From Seleniivibrio sp. (GTDB lineage: Bacteria > Chrysiogenota > Deferribacteres > Deferribacterales > Geovibrionaceae): DNA of 64,000 nt. The position numbers and the translations under genes were made by a program. Positions 43,996-52,922 of the stretch are shown here, piece after piece. A model generated the notes under the pieces. It was given only the letters and a program-made list of their open reading frames with translations. It searched no databases and was not told where the DNA came from. The DNA is taken from positions 19,959-83,958 of the forward strand of contig NZ_JAJOIL010000027.1 of the NCBI RefSeq assembly GCF_021209385.1. The letters are read 5' to 3'. How positions within the stretch are numbered: the stretch's first letter is position 1; each line of letters begins with the position of its first letter.

Positions 43996-45819
43996 ATGTG
44001 CGGCATAGTCGGATATATTGGCGAACAGACAGCATCCCACATACTTGTGGAAGGTCTTACAAAGCTTGAATACAGAGGATACGATTCCGCCGGACTTGCT
44101 CTTATGGAGGCGGAAGGCATTGAGATTGAACGCAGCGTTGGTAAGCTGATAAATCTGAAAAATCAGATAGCGAAGAAGCAGTTCACTGCAAAACTCGGCA
44201 TAGGTCACACCCGCTGGGCGACACACGGCAAACCCTCTTTTGAGAATGCCCACCCACACAGGTCGAACGAGCTTACAATCGTACACAACGGCATAATAGA
44301 AAACTATCTGGAACTGAAAAAGTTCCTGCTTAATAAAGGCTACACCTTCGCATCGGAGACCGATACAGAGGTTGTTGCACACATGATCCATGAGAATTAT
44401 GAAGGTGACCTGCTGAAAAGCGTACAGAAAACACTGAAACAGGTTCACGGGTCATACGGTCTCGCCATCATCAGCGAGAAGGAACCCGACAAGATAATCA
44501 TAGCCAGAAAGGACAGCCCCCTTGTTATAGGCGTGGGCGACGGTGAGATGTTCGCTGCCAGCGATATCCCCGCTGTTCTGTCACATACCCGCCGCTTTAT
44601 CTTTATGGAAGACGGCGATGTGGCTTGCCTGAAAAAAGACGGCTATCAGATATACGACAAAGACGACAAACCCGTCACAAGGGAGATCAAGGTCATCGAC
44701 TGGAACCCTGTAATGGCAGAAAAAGCCGGTTACAGCCACTTTATGCAGAAAGAGATACACGAACAGCCCAGAGCGATAATCGACACCATCCGCGGCAAAT
44801 TCAGCCTTGAAAGCGGAACCATCGGCAAAGAACTGCTCGAAGGGATTCAGGATAAAATAAACAGTTTCAACCGCATCGTGATAGTTGCATGCGGGACAAG
44901 CTGGCACGCCGGACTTATAGGCAAATTTTACATCGAAAAATTCGCAAAGATACCAGTAGAAGTGGATATTGCGTCAGAATTCAGATACAGAGACCTTGTT
45001 ATCGACGATAAAACACTCTTTGTCGCCATAACACAGTCGGGCGAAACGGCGGATACGCTCTCTGCCATGCGCATAGCAAAAAAGATGGGTGCTTCCGTTG
45101 CGGCAGTATGCAACGTGGTAGGGTCGTCTGTCTCACGCGAGGCTGACAGCACAGTTTACACCCATGCAGGTCCGGAGATAGGCGTTGCCTCTACAAAGGC
45201 GTTCACAACACAGGTGGCAAGCCTGTTCCTTTTCGCGCTCCAGCTTGCACAGACAAAAAAGACCCTTTCTGCCGAACAGATAAGATATTATCTGCAGGAA
45301 CTCGTCAGGGTTCCGGAGACAATTGAAAAAGTGCTTAAACAGGAAGAAGATATCCTTGCCCTTGCCAAAAAGTTTAAAGATGCAAGAGACTTCCTCTATC
45401 TGGGCAGAAACGTTAACTATCCCATAGCGCTTGAAGGCGCGCTTAAACTTAAAGAGATATCCTACATCCATGCGGAAGGATATCCCGCAGGTGAGATGAA
45501 GCACGGTCCCATTGCACTTATAGATGAAAATCTTCCCGTGTTTATCATATGTCCCCAGTCGTCCGTATATGAAAAGATAGCCTCCAACGTTCAGGAGGTA
45601 AAATCCAGAGACGGTATAGTTATCGCCGTTGTAACGGAAGGCGACACAGGACTCGATAAGCTGGCTGATCATAAGATAGAGATTCCCGCCATTGCCGAGG
45701 AACTCACAGTTTTTCCCGCTGTGGTGGTGACGCAGATATTCTCATATTATGTGGCGAGTCTTCTGGGGCTTGATGTTGACCAGCCCCGAAATCTGGCGAA
45801 ATCTGTTACTGTTGAATAA
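43996..45819 (+). CDS. glmS: Glutamine-fructose-6-phosphate aminotransferase (isomerizing)
   Basis: GlmS converts fructose-6-P and glutamine to glucosamine-6-P. The 607-residue protein starts MCGIVGYIG, with Cys2 as the class II glutaminase nucleophile, followed by TRWATHGKP and HNGIIENY. Two SIS sugar isomerase domains follow (IVACGTSWHAGLIGKFYIEK; ITQSGETADTLSAM; FLYLGRNVNYPIALEGALKL), ending in the usual DQPRNLAKSVTVE. It begins 3 nt after glmU and is closed by a terminator at 45824. No glmS ribozyme is possible in the 3-nt gap. Confidence 0.98.
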   Translation: MCGIVGYIGEQTASHILVEGLTKLEYRGYDSAGLALMEAEGIEIERSVGKLINLKNQIAKKQFTAKLGIGHTRWATHGKPSFENAHPHRSNELTIVHNGIIENYLELKKFLLNKGYTFASETDTEVVAHMIHENYEGDLLKSVQKTLKQVHGSYGLAIISEKEPDKIIIARKDSPLVIGVGDGEMFAASDIPAVLSHTRRFIFMEDGDVACLKKDGYQIYDKDDKPVTREIKVIDWNPVMAEKAGYSHFMQKEIHEQPRAIIDTIRGKFSLESGTIGKELLEGIQDKINSFNRIVIVACGTSWHAGLIGKFYIEKFAKIPVEVDIASEFRYRDLVIDDKTLFVAITQSGETADTLSAMRIAKKMGASVAAVCNVVGSSVSREADSTVYTHAGPEIGVASTKAFTTQVASLFLFALQLAQTKKTLSAEQIRYYLQELVRVPETIEKVLKQEEDILALAKKFKDARDFLYLGRNVNYPIALEGALKLKEISYIHAEGYPAGEMKHGPIALIDENLPVFIICPQSSVYEKIASNVQEVKSRDGIVIAVVTEGDTGLDKLADHKIEIPAIAEELTVFPAVVVTQIFSYYVASLLGLDVDQPRNLAKSVTVE

Positions 45820-45823
45820 TTGC

Positions 45824-45848
45824 GGGCGGCTTTGTGCCGCCCTTTTTT
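45824..45848 (+). terminator. Rho-independent terminator after glmS
   Basis: Perfect stem GGGCGGC (45824-45830) / GCCGCCC (45836-45842) with loop TTTGT, followed by six T (45843-45848). It begins 4 nt after the glmS stop and ends before the Shine-Dalgarno sequence of the next gene. Confidence 0.92.
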
Positions 45849-45869
45849 GTATTAAACAAGGAGTTTGAG

Positions 45870-47186
45870 TTGATAACGGAACTGGCGTTTCTTGTGTTTC
45901 TGATCCTTCTGAACGCATTTTTTGCGGCATCTGAAATAGCGCTTATCTCGCTGAATGACAACAAACTTAAAATGCAGGCGGAGAACGGCGACAAAAAGGC
46001 TATTCTTATTCAATCGCTTCTCAGCGAGCCGGGCAGGTTCCTTGCCACCATACAGATAGGCATCACACTGGCGGGATTTCTCGCGAGTGCCTACGCATCA
46101 GAAACCTTTGCAGACAGGTCAGCACACTATTTTGCATCGACATTTCCGCAGATTCCCGAACACTGGCTGAAAACCATTTCAATGATTGTCATAACGCTCA
46201 TACTCTCTTACTTTACGCTGGTTCTTGGCGAACTTGTGCCGAAACGTCTCGCTATGAAAAAAGCGGAAGCCATCGCAAGGTTCACCGCAAAACCTTTGCA
46301 GGTGCTTTATATCTGTACGGCGCCTTTCGTTAAGCTATTGTCCGTTTCGACCAACTTTTTTGTTCGTCTTGCTGGGGTCAATCCAGACGAAGAGGACGAA
46401 CACGTCACCGAAGAGGAGATAAGGATGATGGTTGATGTCGGCGAGGAGCGCGGAGCCATCCACGAAACCGAAAAGCAGATGATCAACAATATATTCGATT
46501 TCAACAACAAAAACGTTGCTGATATCATGACCCACAGAATAAAAATATGCGCCCTGCCTGTTGAGGCTGACTTTGAAGAGACAATAAAAGTGCTGAAGAC
46601 CGAGCAGTATTCCCGTATCCCGATATATAAAGAGAGCATCGACAATATTGTCGGCATACTCCATTCAAAAGACGTTCTCAATTTTCTTGCGGAGAACACC
46701 ACAAGCGAAGGGTTTGAACTTGCTCAGATGATGCGCGAACCGATGTTTGTTCCGGAAACAAAGCGCCTCGACCTGCTTTTCACCGATATGCAGGCGAACA
46801 AGCGTCAGATGGCTGTTGCCATAGACGAATACGGCGGTACGGCGGGGATAGTAACTATTGAAGACCTTCTGGAAGAGATAGTGGGCAGCATCGTTGATGA
46901 ATACGACGATGAAGAGCAGGAGATAACCGAGGGCGGAGAGAATATCTTCATCGTTGACGGTACGCTGAATCTTTTCCGACTGCGCGAGTTTTTCATGTCG
47001 GAATTTCCTGTGGAGGATTTCGATACGGTTGGCGGGTTTGTCACAGGGCTTCTGGACAGGATACCCGTCACGGGTGACACAGTGGAGTGGAACAGCTTTG
47101 TCTTTACGGCGGAAGAGGTACACGACAAGCGCATCACAAAAGTTCGTGTGCGTGTGAAAACCGAAGATGAAGAGGATATAGTCTAA
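45870..47186 (+). CDS. CNNM/CorC-family membrane protein with CBS pair (hemolysin-like)
   Basis: About 438 residues from TTG 45870, which has AAGGAG 6 nt upstream; readings from 45834 start inside the glmS terminator. The N-terminal DUF21/CNNM domain has about four hydrophobic helices (LAFLVFLILLNAFFAASEIA; ILSYFTLVLGELVPKRLAM). A CBS pair follows (DIMTHRIKICALPVEADFEE; YSRIPIYKESIDNIVGILHS; MAVAIDEYGGTAGIVTIEDL), and then a CorC_HlyC transporter-associated domain (FIVDGTLNLFRLREFF). Family members are implicated in Mg2+/Co2+ efflux; the older 'hemolysin' name is not functional evidence. Its 3' end overlaps the convergent hydrolase gene by 4 nt. Confidence 0.9.
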   Translation: MITELAFLVFLILLNAFFAASEIALISLNDNKLKMQAENGDKKAILIQSLLSEPGRFLATIQIGITLAGFLASAYASETFADRSAHYFASTFPQIPEHWLKTISMIVITLILSYFTLVLGELVPKRLAMKKAEAIARFTAKPLQVLYICTAPFVKLLSVSTNFFVRLAGVNPDEEDEHVTEEEIRMMVDVGEERGAIHETEKQMINNIFDFNNKNVADIMTHRIKICALPVEADFEETIKVLKTEQYSRIPIYKESIDNIVGILHSKDVLNFLAENTTSEGFELAQMMREPMFVPETKRLDLLFTDMQANKRQMAVAIDEYGGTAGIVTIEDLLEEIVGSIVDEYDDEEQEITEGGENIFIVDGTLNLFRLREFFMSEFPVEDFDTVGGFVTGLLDRIPVTGDTVEWNSFVFTAEEVHDKRITKVRVRVKTEDEEDIV

Positions 47187-47944
47187 AAGATTATGCCCGT
47201 CTGCGGAATCTCTTTGCGCAGGACTCCGGTTTCGATATTGAAGTTTTTACGGCAGTATTTCGCATAGTTTTCAAGGAGTTCGTAATCGTTGTTCTCCTCG
47301 CTGACGTGTGCGAGGAACACCTTGCCAAGTCCGGTGTCGCATAGGGTGCTTAAAAGTTTTACTGCGTCCTTGTTTGAAAGGTGACCTTTCTGGGATGCTA
47401 TGCGTCTTTTCAGATATGCGGGGTATTTGCCCTGTTCAAGAAGTTTCGGTTCATAGTTGGATTCCAATACCAGCAGGTCAGTGCAGCAGAGAAATTTTTC
47501 TACTTCTTTAGATACAATGCCGAGATCGGTCGCGAACGTCACAACCTTCTCCATAAAGCTGAAACGGTAGCCGAAAGGTTCGTTGCTGTCGTGGTTTATA
47601 TCGAACGGGATAACAGACAGACCGCCTATGTCATACTCACAGCCGCCATCCAGAACGTAAATATGGGAAGTTGCACCTACTGTGCCATAAAGGGCGGATG
47701 CGGTGCCTTCGCTGGCAAATATTTTAGGTGAAAATCTGTTTATGAATGGTTTCAGACCGCTCACGTGGTCGTGGTGTTCATGGGTTATGAAAAGCTGTAT
47801 CTCCTTGCCCTGAAAGCGTGTGGTGTCTATAGCGGCGGTGATGCTTTTCATGGTTACGCCGCAGTCAACAAAGACAACTCTGTCGTCAAGTTCAAGAAAG
47901 TAGCAGTTGCCGGAACTGCCGGACGAGACGCAGTTGAACGTCAT
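47183..47944 (-). CDS. Metallo-beta-lactamase-fold hydrolase (YycJ/WalJ-like)
   Basis: About 253 residues from ATG 47944, which overlaps the upstream stop as ATGA; a longer reading lies inside the membrane-protein gene. The metal-binding motif is FITHEHHDHVSGL (HxHxDH), with CGVTMKSI before it, ATDLG carrying the bridging Asp, and LAHVSEENND with a late His. It starts FNCVSSGSSGNCYFLE, the hallmark of YycJ/WalJ-type enzymes, proposed 5'-3' exonucleases. The companion gene mutS two genes upstream is compatible with a repair role, but the substrate is unproven. Confidence 0.85.
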   Translation of the reverse strand: MTFNCVSSGSSGNCYFLELDDRVVFVDCGVTMKSITAAIDTTRFQGKEIQLFITHEHHDHVSGLKPFINRFSPKIFASEGTASALYGTVGATSHIYVLDGGCEYDIGGLSVIPFDINHDSNEPFGYRFSFMEKVVTFATDLGIVSKEVEKFLCCTDLLVLESNYEPKLLEQGKYPAYLKRRIASQKGHLSNKDAVKLLSTLCDTGLGKVFLAHVSEENNDYELLENYAKYCRKNFNIETGVLRKEIPQTGIIF

Positions 47945-48450
47945 GCGGTTTGCACTCTGCCGAATCTGCGGTAGAAAAGAATGAAATAAACGGCTATGGC
48001 GCAATAGGCATAGTTCGGTTCACCTGAATTTAAAAAACCCAGCCACAGAAAGAAGATAAGCAGGTAGAACATTGCATTTGTCCACTGTACGAACTCTTTC
48101 ATCTTTTTGAAGAAGAACATTATCAGAAGCGTTGTGCAGATTGCAGCAATTGCTAGGTCACCTTCGGTACCGGAAGCGCCGTATACCAGCAGAACAAGTA
48201 TCACGCATAAGCCGACAAATATCATAAAGAGTGATGAAAAGGGCGACTCATTTGAAAAAAGATGCGCTTTGACAGCGTGTTTAGCGTAAATCTTTGAAGC
48301 TATTGAAGTCGCCGTAACAAGCAGCATAAGTGCAATGTCAGCACCTGTCACAAGCGCTGCGCCTATCGGCACCCAAAAGGGTATGGAGGCGAACGCCACA
48401 CATATGGTCAGTGTCAGATTTGAATAGAAAGAGAAAAAACCTGCAGGCAT
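47941..48450 (-). CDS. Small integral membrane protein
   Basis: The 169-residue protein has about five hydrophobic helices (LTICVAFASIPFWVPIGAAL; SSLFMIFVGLCVILVLLVYG; LAIAAICTTLLIMFFF; AMFYLLIFFLWLGFLN; YAYCAIAVYFILFYRRF). The start overlaps the mutS stop (TAATG) and the end overlaps the hydrolase start. The DUF family was not identified with certainty; it could be a lysoplasmalogenase-like (YhhN) protein, given the length and helix number, but no diagnostic motif is clear. Confidence 0.7.
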   Translation of the reverse strand: MPAGFFSFYSNLTLTICVAFASIPFWVPIGAALVTGADIALMLLVTATSIASKIYAKHAVKAHLFSNESPFSSLFMIFVGLCVILVLLVYGASGTEGDLAIAAICTTLLIMFFFKKMKEFVQWTNAMFYLLIFFLWLGFLNSGEPNYAYCAIAVYFILFYRRFGRVQTA

Positions 48451-51008
48451 TATTCTTTTTCCGCCTTTTCTTTCATGGCGGCAAGCACGTTCAGCGCCAT
48501 GAGAGGTGTTATGCTGTTAAGGTCGAGCTTTCTCAGCTCATCCACAACGGGGTGGTCGTCGAAAACAAGCATTGTCTGAACCACACCGCCCGTATCTTTT
48601 CCGCCCTTCGGTGTATTCACTATACCATGAGGTGAAAGCTCATTCTTTTCAAGGTTTTTCAATATCTCGTATGCCCGTTTCACAACCTTTTTGGGAAGTC
48701 CTGCAAGCTCCGCAACGTGGATACCGTAGCTTTTGTCCGCAGTTCCTTCAATGACTTTACGCATGAAGATCAGCTCGCCTTTATGCTCAAGCACCTGCGT
48801 AGCAAGGTTTTTCACGCCTTCGTTTGTGAGGGCGATGTCGGTCATTTCGTGGTAGTGTGTAGCGAAAAGAGTTTTCGCTTTAACCTTGTCTGCGATATAT
48901 TCTGCTATTGACCACGCGATTGAAACGCCGTCGAAAGTTGAGGTACCGCGTCCTATTTCATCGAGGATCAGCAGTGATTTTTCAGTTGCGTTGTTGAGAA
49001 TGTTGGAAGTTTCCACCATCTCCACCATGAAAGTAGATTCACCGCCTGCGAGGTTATCGCTCGCGCCCACGCGTGTGAATATCCTGTCGACAAGTCCGAT
49101 TTCAGCAGAAGTTGCAGGAACGAACGAGCCTGTATGCGCCATAAGCGCTATGAGCGCGCACATCCGCAGATAGGTTGATTTACCTGCCATGTTGGGACCT
49201 GTTATGATGGACAGGCGGCTGTCTGATGTGTTCATCTCTATGTCGTTGGGAACGTATCCGTTTCTGATGTTCCGCTCGACAACTGGGTGTCTGCCGTCTT
49301 TGATAGCGATGATATCGCTGTCGGTGACGTGGGGTTTGACATAGTTGTTTTTGACCGCTGCCTTTGCGAAGGACAGGAGAACGTCAAGTTCTGCGGCTAC
49401 AGAGGCTGAATTTCTTATCCTTTGTGCGTTCTCGGCTATTTTCAGGCGTATTTCGGTGAAAATCTCATATTCCAGTGCAAAAAGTCTGGAATCCGCATTA
49501 AGAATCTTGTCCTCAAGCTCCTTAAGTTCGGGGATTATGTATCTTTCGCCGTTCACGATAGTTTGTTTGCGGACGTAGTGATAAGGCACCTTATCAAGTG
49601 CGCCTTTTGAAATCTCGATGTAATAGCCGAATACCTTGTTGTATTTGACCCTTAGTGTGCTGATGCCCGTGACGCTTTTTTCTCGCGCCTCTATTTTCAT
49701 GAGGATATTTTTGCTGTTGTCTTTGATATCACGCAATTCGTCAATTTCAGCATTATATCCGGCACGGATGATGCCGCCTTCTGTGAGTGTCATGGGCGGA
49801 TTGTCGTCAATAGCAGTGTCAATGAGACCTGTCAGATCGTCCAGAGCGTCAAATCCAGCCGCCATCTCGGCGATGAGGGGATTATCACAGCTTTCCAGCA
49901 TATATTTTATGATTGGGAAGGTCTTGGTTGAGTTTTTCAGCCATACGAGGTCTTTTGCATTGCACCTGTTCGCGCCGATTCTGGTTGCTATACGCTCGAC
50001 GTCGTAAACTTCAGAAAGCTGATTGCGAAGCTCGTCCGCCGTATCCTGTGTGTTGATGAAAAACTTGGTTATCTCCTGCCGTCTGCGGATGTTTTCCACA
50101 TTGCGCAGAGGATTGAGCAGCCATTTTTTCAGCAGTCTGGAACCCATGGTGGTATGGGTGTGATTCAGAACGGAGAAGAGGGTGTTCTCCTCGCCGCCGT
50201 CCCTGCTGTTTTTTACCAGCTCAAGGGTGGAGGATGCCACGCTGTCCAGATAAACCCGCTCGTCGTCTGTCACCAGACGGGGTTTGAGAAGTTTAACGTC
50301 CAGCATTACCCTTTGCAGGTGCTTTATTGCCATGTATACGGGACATGCGAAGGAATTGTCGTCTATGCCCAGAGATTTAAGCGCAGCTACGCCGTAATAT
50401 TCACTTACTTCACGCATGGCGAGGCTTTCTGAAAAGGTGCCGAAAAAGCTGAAATCAGCCTCGTCAGTGACCTTGAAATTGCGCACTGTCTCTTTCGGTG
50501 CGTATCTCGCCGTGATGTCCTTGACGGTCTCTTCGGTGGCTGGTTCAAGATATATCTCGCCGGTGGAGGAGTCCGCGAACGCCAGACGGTAGTTTTTGTC
50601 GGATTTGAATATACAGGCGAAGAAGTTATTGTCAGATGCAGGAAGCGCCGCCTCGTCAACAACGGTTCCGGGTGTCATTACTTTTGTAACGCCCCTTTTT
50701 ACGATGCCTTTTGCCTGTGCCGGATCTTCCAGCTGGTCGCATATTGCGACGTTAAGCCCTGCTTTAAGCAGTTTTACAAGGTACGCCTGATAGCTGTGGT
50801 GGGGTACGCCGCACATGGGCATACCGTTCTCTTTGTCCTTTTCGCGGGAGGTGAGGGCGATGCCCAGTATTTTTGAAGCTGTTACGGCGTCGTCGCCGAA
50901 CATTTCATAAAAATCCCCCATGCGGAAAAAGAGAAGGGAACCCTGATGCTTCTCCTTCATCTCATAGAACTGCTGCATCATGGGGGTGATCTTTTCAGGT
51001 TTGCTCAA
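48450..51008 (-). CDS. mutS: DNA mismatch repair protein MutS
   Basis: MutS recognises mismatches and starts repair. The 852-residue protein has the mismatch-binding N-domain (TPMMQQFYEMKEKH; FFRMGDFYEMFGDDA with the Phe-x-Glu wedge), the clamp and lever regions, and the ATPase with GPNMAGKSTYLRM, LILDEIGRGTSTFDGVSIAW and FATHYHEMTDIA. Near the C-terminus QTMLVF fits a sliding-clamp-binding peptide, a link to DnaN (gene at 6148). It is a MutS1 rather than MutS2 because it has the mismatch domain. mutL is not in the window. Confidence 0.98.
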   Translation of the reverse strand: MSKPEKITPMMQQFYEMKEKHQGSLLFFRMGDFYEMFGDDAVTASKILGIALTSREKDKENGMPMCGVPHHSYQAYLVKLLKAGLNVAICDQLEDPAQAKGIVKRGVTKVMTPGTVVDEAALPASDNNFFACIFKSDKNYRLAFADSSTGEIYLEPATEETVKDITARYAPKETVRNFKVTDEADFSFFGTFSESLAMREVSEYYGVAALKSLGIDDNSFACPVYMAIKHLQRVMLDVKLLKPRLVTDDERVYLDSVASSTLELVKNSRDGGEENTLFSVLNHTHTTMGSRLLKKWLLNPLRNVENIRRRQEITKFFINTQDTADELRNQLSEVYDVERIATRIGANRCNAKDLVWLKNSTKTFPIIKYMLESCDNPLIAEMAAGFDALDDLTGLIDTAIDDNPPMTLTEGGIIRAGYNAEIDELRDIKDNSKNILMKIEAREKSVTGISTLRVKYNKVFGYYIEISKGALDKVPYHYVRKQTIVNGERYIIPELKELEDKILNADSRLFALEYEIFTEIRLKIAENAQRIRNSASVAAELDVLLSFAKAAVKNNYVKPHVTDSDIIAIKDGRHPVVERNIRNGYVPNDIEMNTSDSRLSIITGPNMAGKSTYLRMCALIALMAHTGSFVPATSAEIGLVDRIFTRVGASDNLAGGESTFMVEMVETSNILNNATEKSLLILDEIGRGTSTFDGVSIAWSIAEYIADKVKAKTLFATHYHEMTDIALTNEGVKNLATQVLEHKGELIFMRKVIEGTADKSYGIHVAELAGLPKKVVKRAYEILKNLEKNELSPHGIVNTPKGGKDTGGVVQTMLVFDDHPVVDELRKLDLNSITPLMALNVLAAMKEKAEKE

Positions 51009-51022
51009 AGAAAGACCCCTTA

Positions 51023-52012
51023 TTACATAGGTTTCAGAGTTTCAAAAGAGTGACATGTCCTGCATGTGTCCGAGTAGTCTTTTGCAGTGGCCCCGCAAGC
51101 CGAACATTTGTAAAAGTCGGCATGTTCCAGCACCAGCGCCAGCATCGCGTTATGCTCAATGGAGAGCGACGCGCGGGCTATGATGTTGGTGGGACCGAAG
51201 TTTTTGATATACCTGTCTATGAACGCCTGCGCTTTATCCTTGTTGCCTGTTGAAAGGTAGCGGGAGATTACGTAGGTGTAGTTGAACGGGTTATCGGAAC
51301 CCGCGTTTATGCGTTTGAGACAATGGCGCACCAGCCACTCGAATTTGCCCTCGTCGAAGAAGATGGTCTGAAACTTCATCATGTCGTGGTGAACTGCGGT
51401 GAGACCGTCCTGAATAAAAGTTTCTATCTCTTCAACAGCTTTCGCTCCTTTGCCTTCCAGAAGATACTGGTCGATGAGCGCCATGCGCAGAACTCTTGAT
51501 TTGGGGATGTATTTCAGTGCCTGAGCGAAGCACTTTGAATAGCCTTCGTTTTTGTCTGTAACGACGCAGCGGTAGTAGCAGTAGCCTATTTCGTTGTCGA
51601 GGTTCATGCCTGTCGTGCGCGCGAGGGATTTGTATGTGTTGGCAGCCTCGTCAAACTGTCCTGATTCGCGCAGAGCCTGTGCTTTCAGCATGATACCGTC
51701 GGGATCGGAAGTCATTTCAAGCTGCTTGGCAGCCTGTTTGAAATTGCCCGCGGCAAACATTATTTTGCCCAGTTCAACGTTCAGCGTCCGCTTTGTATGG
51801 CTGTCGACGTCGTCGCTTCTGAGTATAGTTTCAATGATATATGCGGCCTTGTCGTATTGTCCGAGTTTTTTGAAAACAAGTCCTGCGGTGTAGTACGCCT
51901 CTATGCGTTCCTTGCTGTCAATGACAGCGCTTTTAAGGAAGATTGAAGCCTTTTCATAGTTGCCCTCTGTGAGAGCGGAAAGTCCTTTTAAAAAATCAGT
52001 GCTGTATTTCAT
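51023..52012 (-). CDS. lapB: LapB/YciM-like TPR protein with rubredoxin-type zinc site
   Basis: The 329-residue protein has about eight TPR-like helix pairs (LSALTEGNYEKASIFLKSA; YYTAGLVFKKLGQYDKAAYI) and a C-terminal rubredoxin-like metal site, CSACGATAKDYSDTCRTCHS (C-x2-C...C-x2-C), the signature of LapB. In E. coli LapB tunes LpxC degradation with FtsH and so controls LPS synthesis. LapB normally has an N-terminal transmembrane helix; this one starts directly with DFLKGLSALTEG, so it would depend on LapA, encoded 12 nt upstream, for membrane location. The call is firm because of the lapA neighbour. Confidence 0.85.
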   Translation of the reverse strand: MKYSTDFLKGLSALTEGNYEKASIFLKSAVIDSKERIEAYYTAGLVFKKLGQYDKAAYIIETILRSDDVDSHTKRTLNVELGKIMFAAGNFKQAAKQLEMTSDPDGIMLKAQALRESGQFDEAANTYKSLARTTGMNLDNEIGYCYYRCVVTDKNEGYSKCFAQALKYIPKSRVLRMALIDQYLLEGKGAKAVEEIETFIQDGLTAVHHDMMKFQTIFFDEGKFEWLVRHCLKRINAGSDNPFNYTYVISRYLSTGNKDKAQAFIDRYIKNFGPTNIIARASLSIEHNAMLALVLEHADFYKCSACGATAKDYSDTCRTCHSFETLKPM

Positions 52013-52024
52013 GCAGTCCTCTGT

Positions 52025-52324
52025 TTAGTCCATTTTATCCATGAAGGGGATGTTGCGCAGGCGCTCAAGCTCGTCTTCCTGCTTTTTCACTTGTTTTTTA
52101 AGACTGCCTATCTGGTGCGACATTTTAAATCTGTCGAGATAATACATCAGCGTGGCGAGCACTATGCCGAACAGCATGGAACCCAGAATAACTATGAACA
52201 GCGGCATTTTCAGCGTCGGCTGACCGAAGAAGTATTTAACCTCAACGTTGTCCACGTTCATAATGGCGAAAACGATTATTACCAGTGTAACGGCTATTTT
52301 GATAAGTCCTGCAATGGCTCTCAT
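52025..52324 (-). CDS. lapA: LapA-domain (DUF1049) inner-membrane protein
   Basis: The 99-residue protein has two transmembrane helices (IAVTLVIIVFAIMNVDNVEV and FIVILGSMLFGIVLATLMYY) joined by the typical 'YFFGQPTLKMPL' loop. A C-terminal coiled coil (IGSLKKQVKKQEDELERLR) follows. This is the LapA architecture that anchors LapB at the membrane. It overlaps the HIT gene upstream by 4 nt and precedes lapB by 12 nt. Confidence 0.9.
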   Translation of the reverse strand: MRAIAGLIKIAVTLVIIVFAIMNVDNVEVKYFFGQPTLKMPLFIVILGSMLFGIVLATLMYYLDRFKMSHQIGSLKKQVKKQEDELERLRNIPFMDKMD

Positions 52325-52830
52325 GCTTTTGTCTCCTCGTCGAATACTTTTTTCAGTTTGTCATAGGTGTCGAAAATATGTTCTCCGATGACACGCGTTT
52401 CGCCTATTACAGGCATAAAGTTGGTGTCGCCTACCCATCTTGGCAGTACGTGCAGGTGGATATGCTGGCTTATGCCTGCGCCTGCTGCTCTGCCCAGATT
52501 GAATCCCGTGTTGAAACCTTCGGGATTGAACACTTTTTTAAACACTTTTATCGTAAGCTTGGCAAGCTGCATCAGCTCAAGCATCTCTTCATCTGTAAGG
52601 TCGGTGAAATCCGATGTATGTTTGTATGGTATCACCATACAATGACCGTTGTTGTAGGGGTAAAGGTTCATTATGATAAAAGCTGTTTTTCCCCTGTAAA
52701 GGATAAGGTTGTCTTTGTCGTTCTGCTGTTTCGGTTTGGAGCAGAAGATGCACCCTTCCTCTTTTCCGCTCAGTTTGCTTATGTATGTCATGCGCCACGG
52801 CGCCCAGAGTTTCTTTATACCTGTCTGCAT
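52321..52830 (-). CDS. HIT family nucleotide hydrolase/phosphorylase
   Basis: The 169-residue cytoplasmic protein has the histidine triad QHIHLHVLPRW (H-x-H-x-H) near residue 130, with the family's LYPYNNGHCMVIPYKHTSDF before it and a Cys-x2-Cys (CIFCSKP) near the start. The WGDTNFMP-type C-terminus suggests the Ap4A phosphorylase-like subgroup. Such enzymes cleave nucleoside phosphoramidates or dinucleoside polyphosphates; substrate not established. It is the first gene of the lapA-lapB-mutS-hydrolase unit. Confidence 0.93.
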   Translation of the reverse strand: MQTGIKKLWAPWRMTYISKLSGKEEGCIFCSKPKQQNDKDNLILYRGKTAFIIMNLYPYNNGHCMVIPYKHTSDFTDLTDEEMLELMQLAKLTIKVFKKVFNPEGFNTGFNLGRAAGAGISQHIHLHVLPRWVGDTNFMPVIGETRVIGEHIFDTYDKLKKVFDEETKA

Positions 52831-52922
52831 AATATCTCCGCCCGTAGGATTTTTGAATAAAACCCTATCTATATCTTATATCAGGTTGATGTCTGTTTAT
52901 CAATACCGAGGATGGGGGGAAA

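Noticed and set aside
43992..43998. glmS ribozyme/riboswitch before glmS
   Set aside because: glmS starts 3 nt after glmU, leaving no space, and the element is mainly from Gram-positives.
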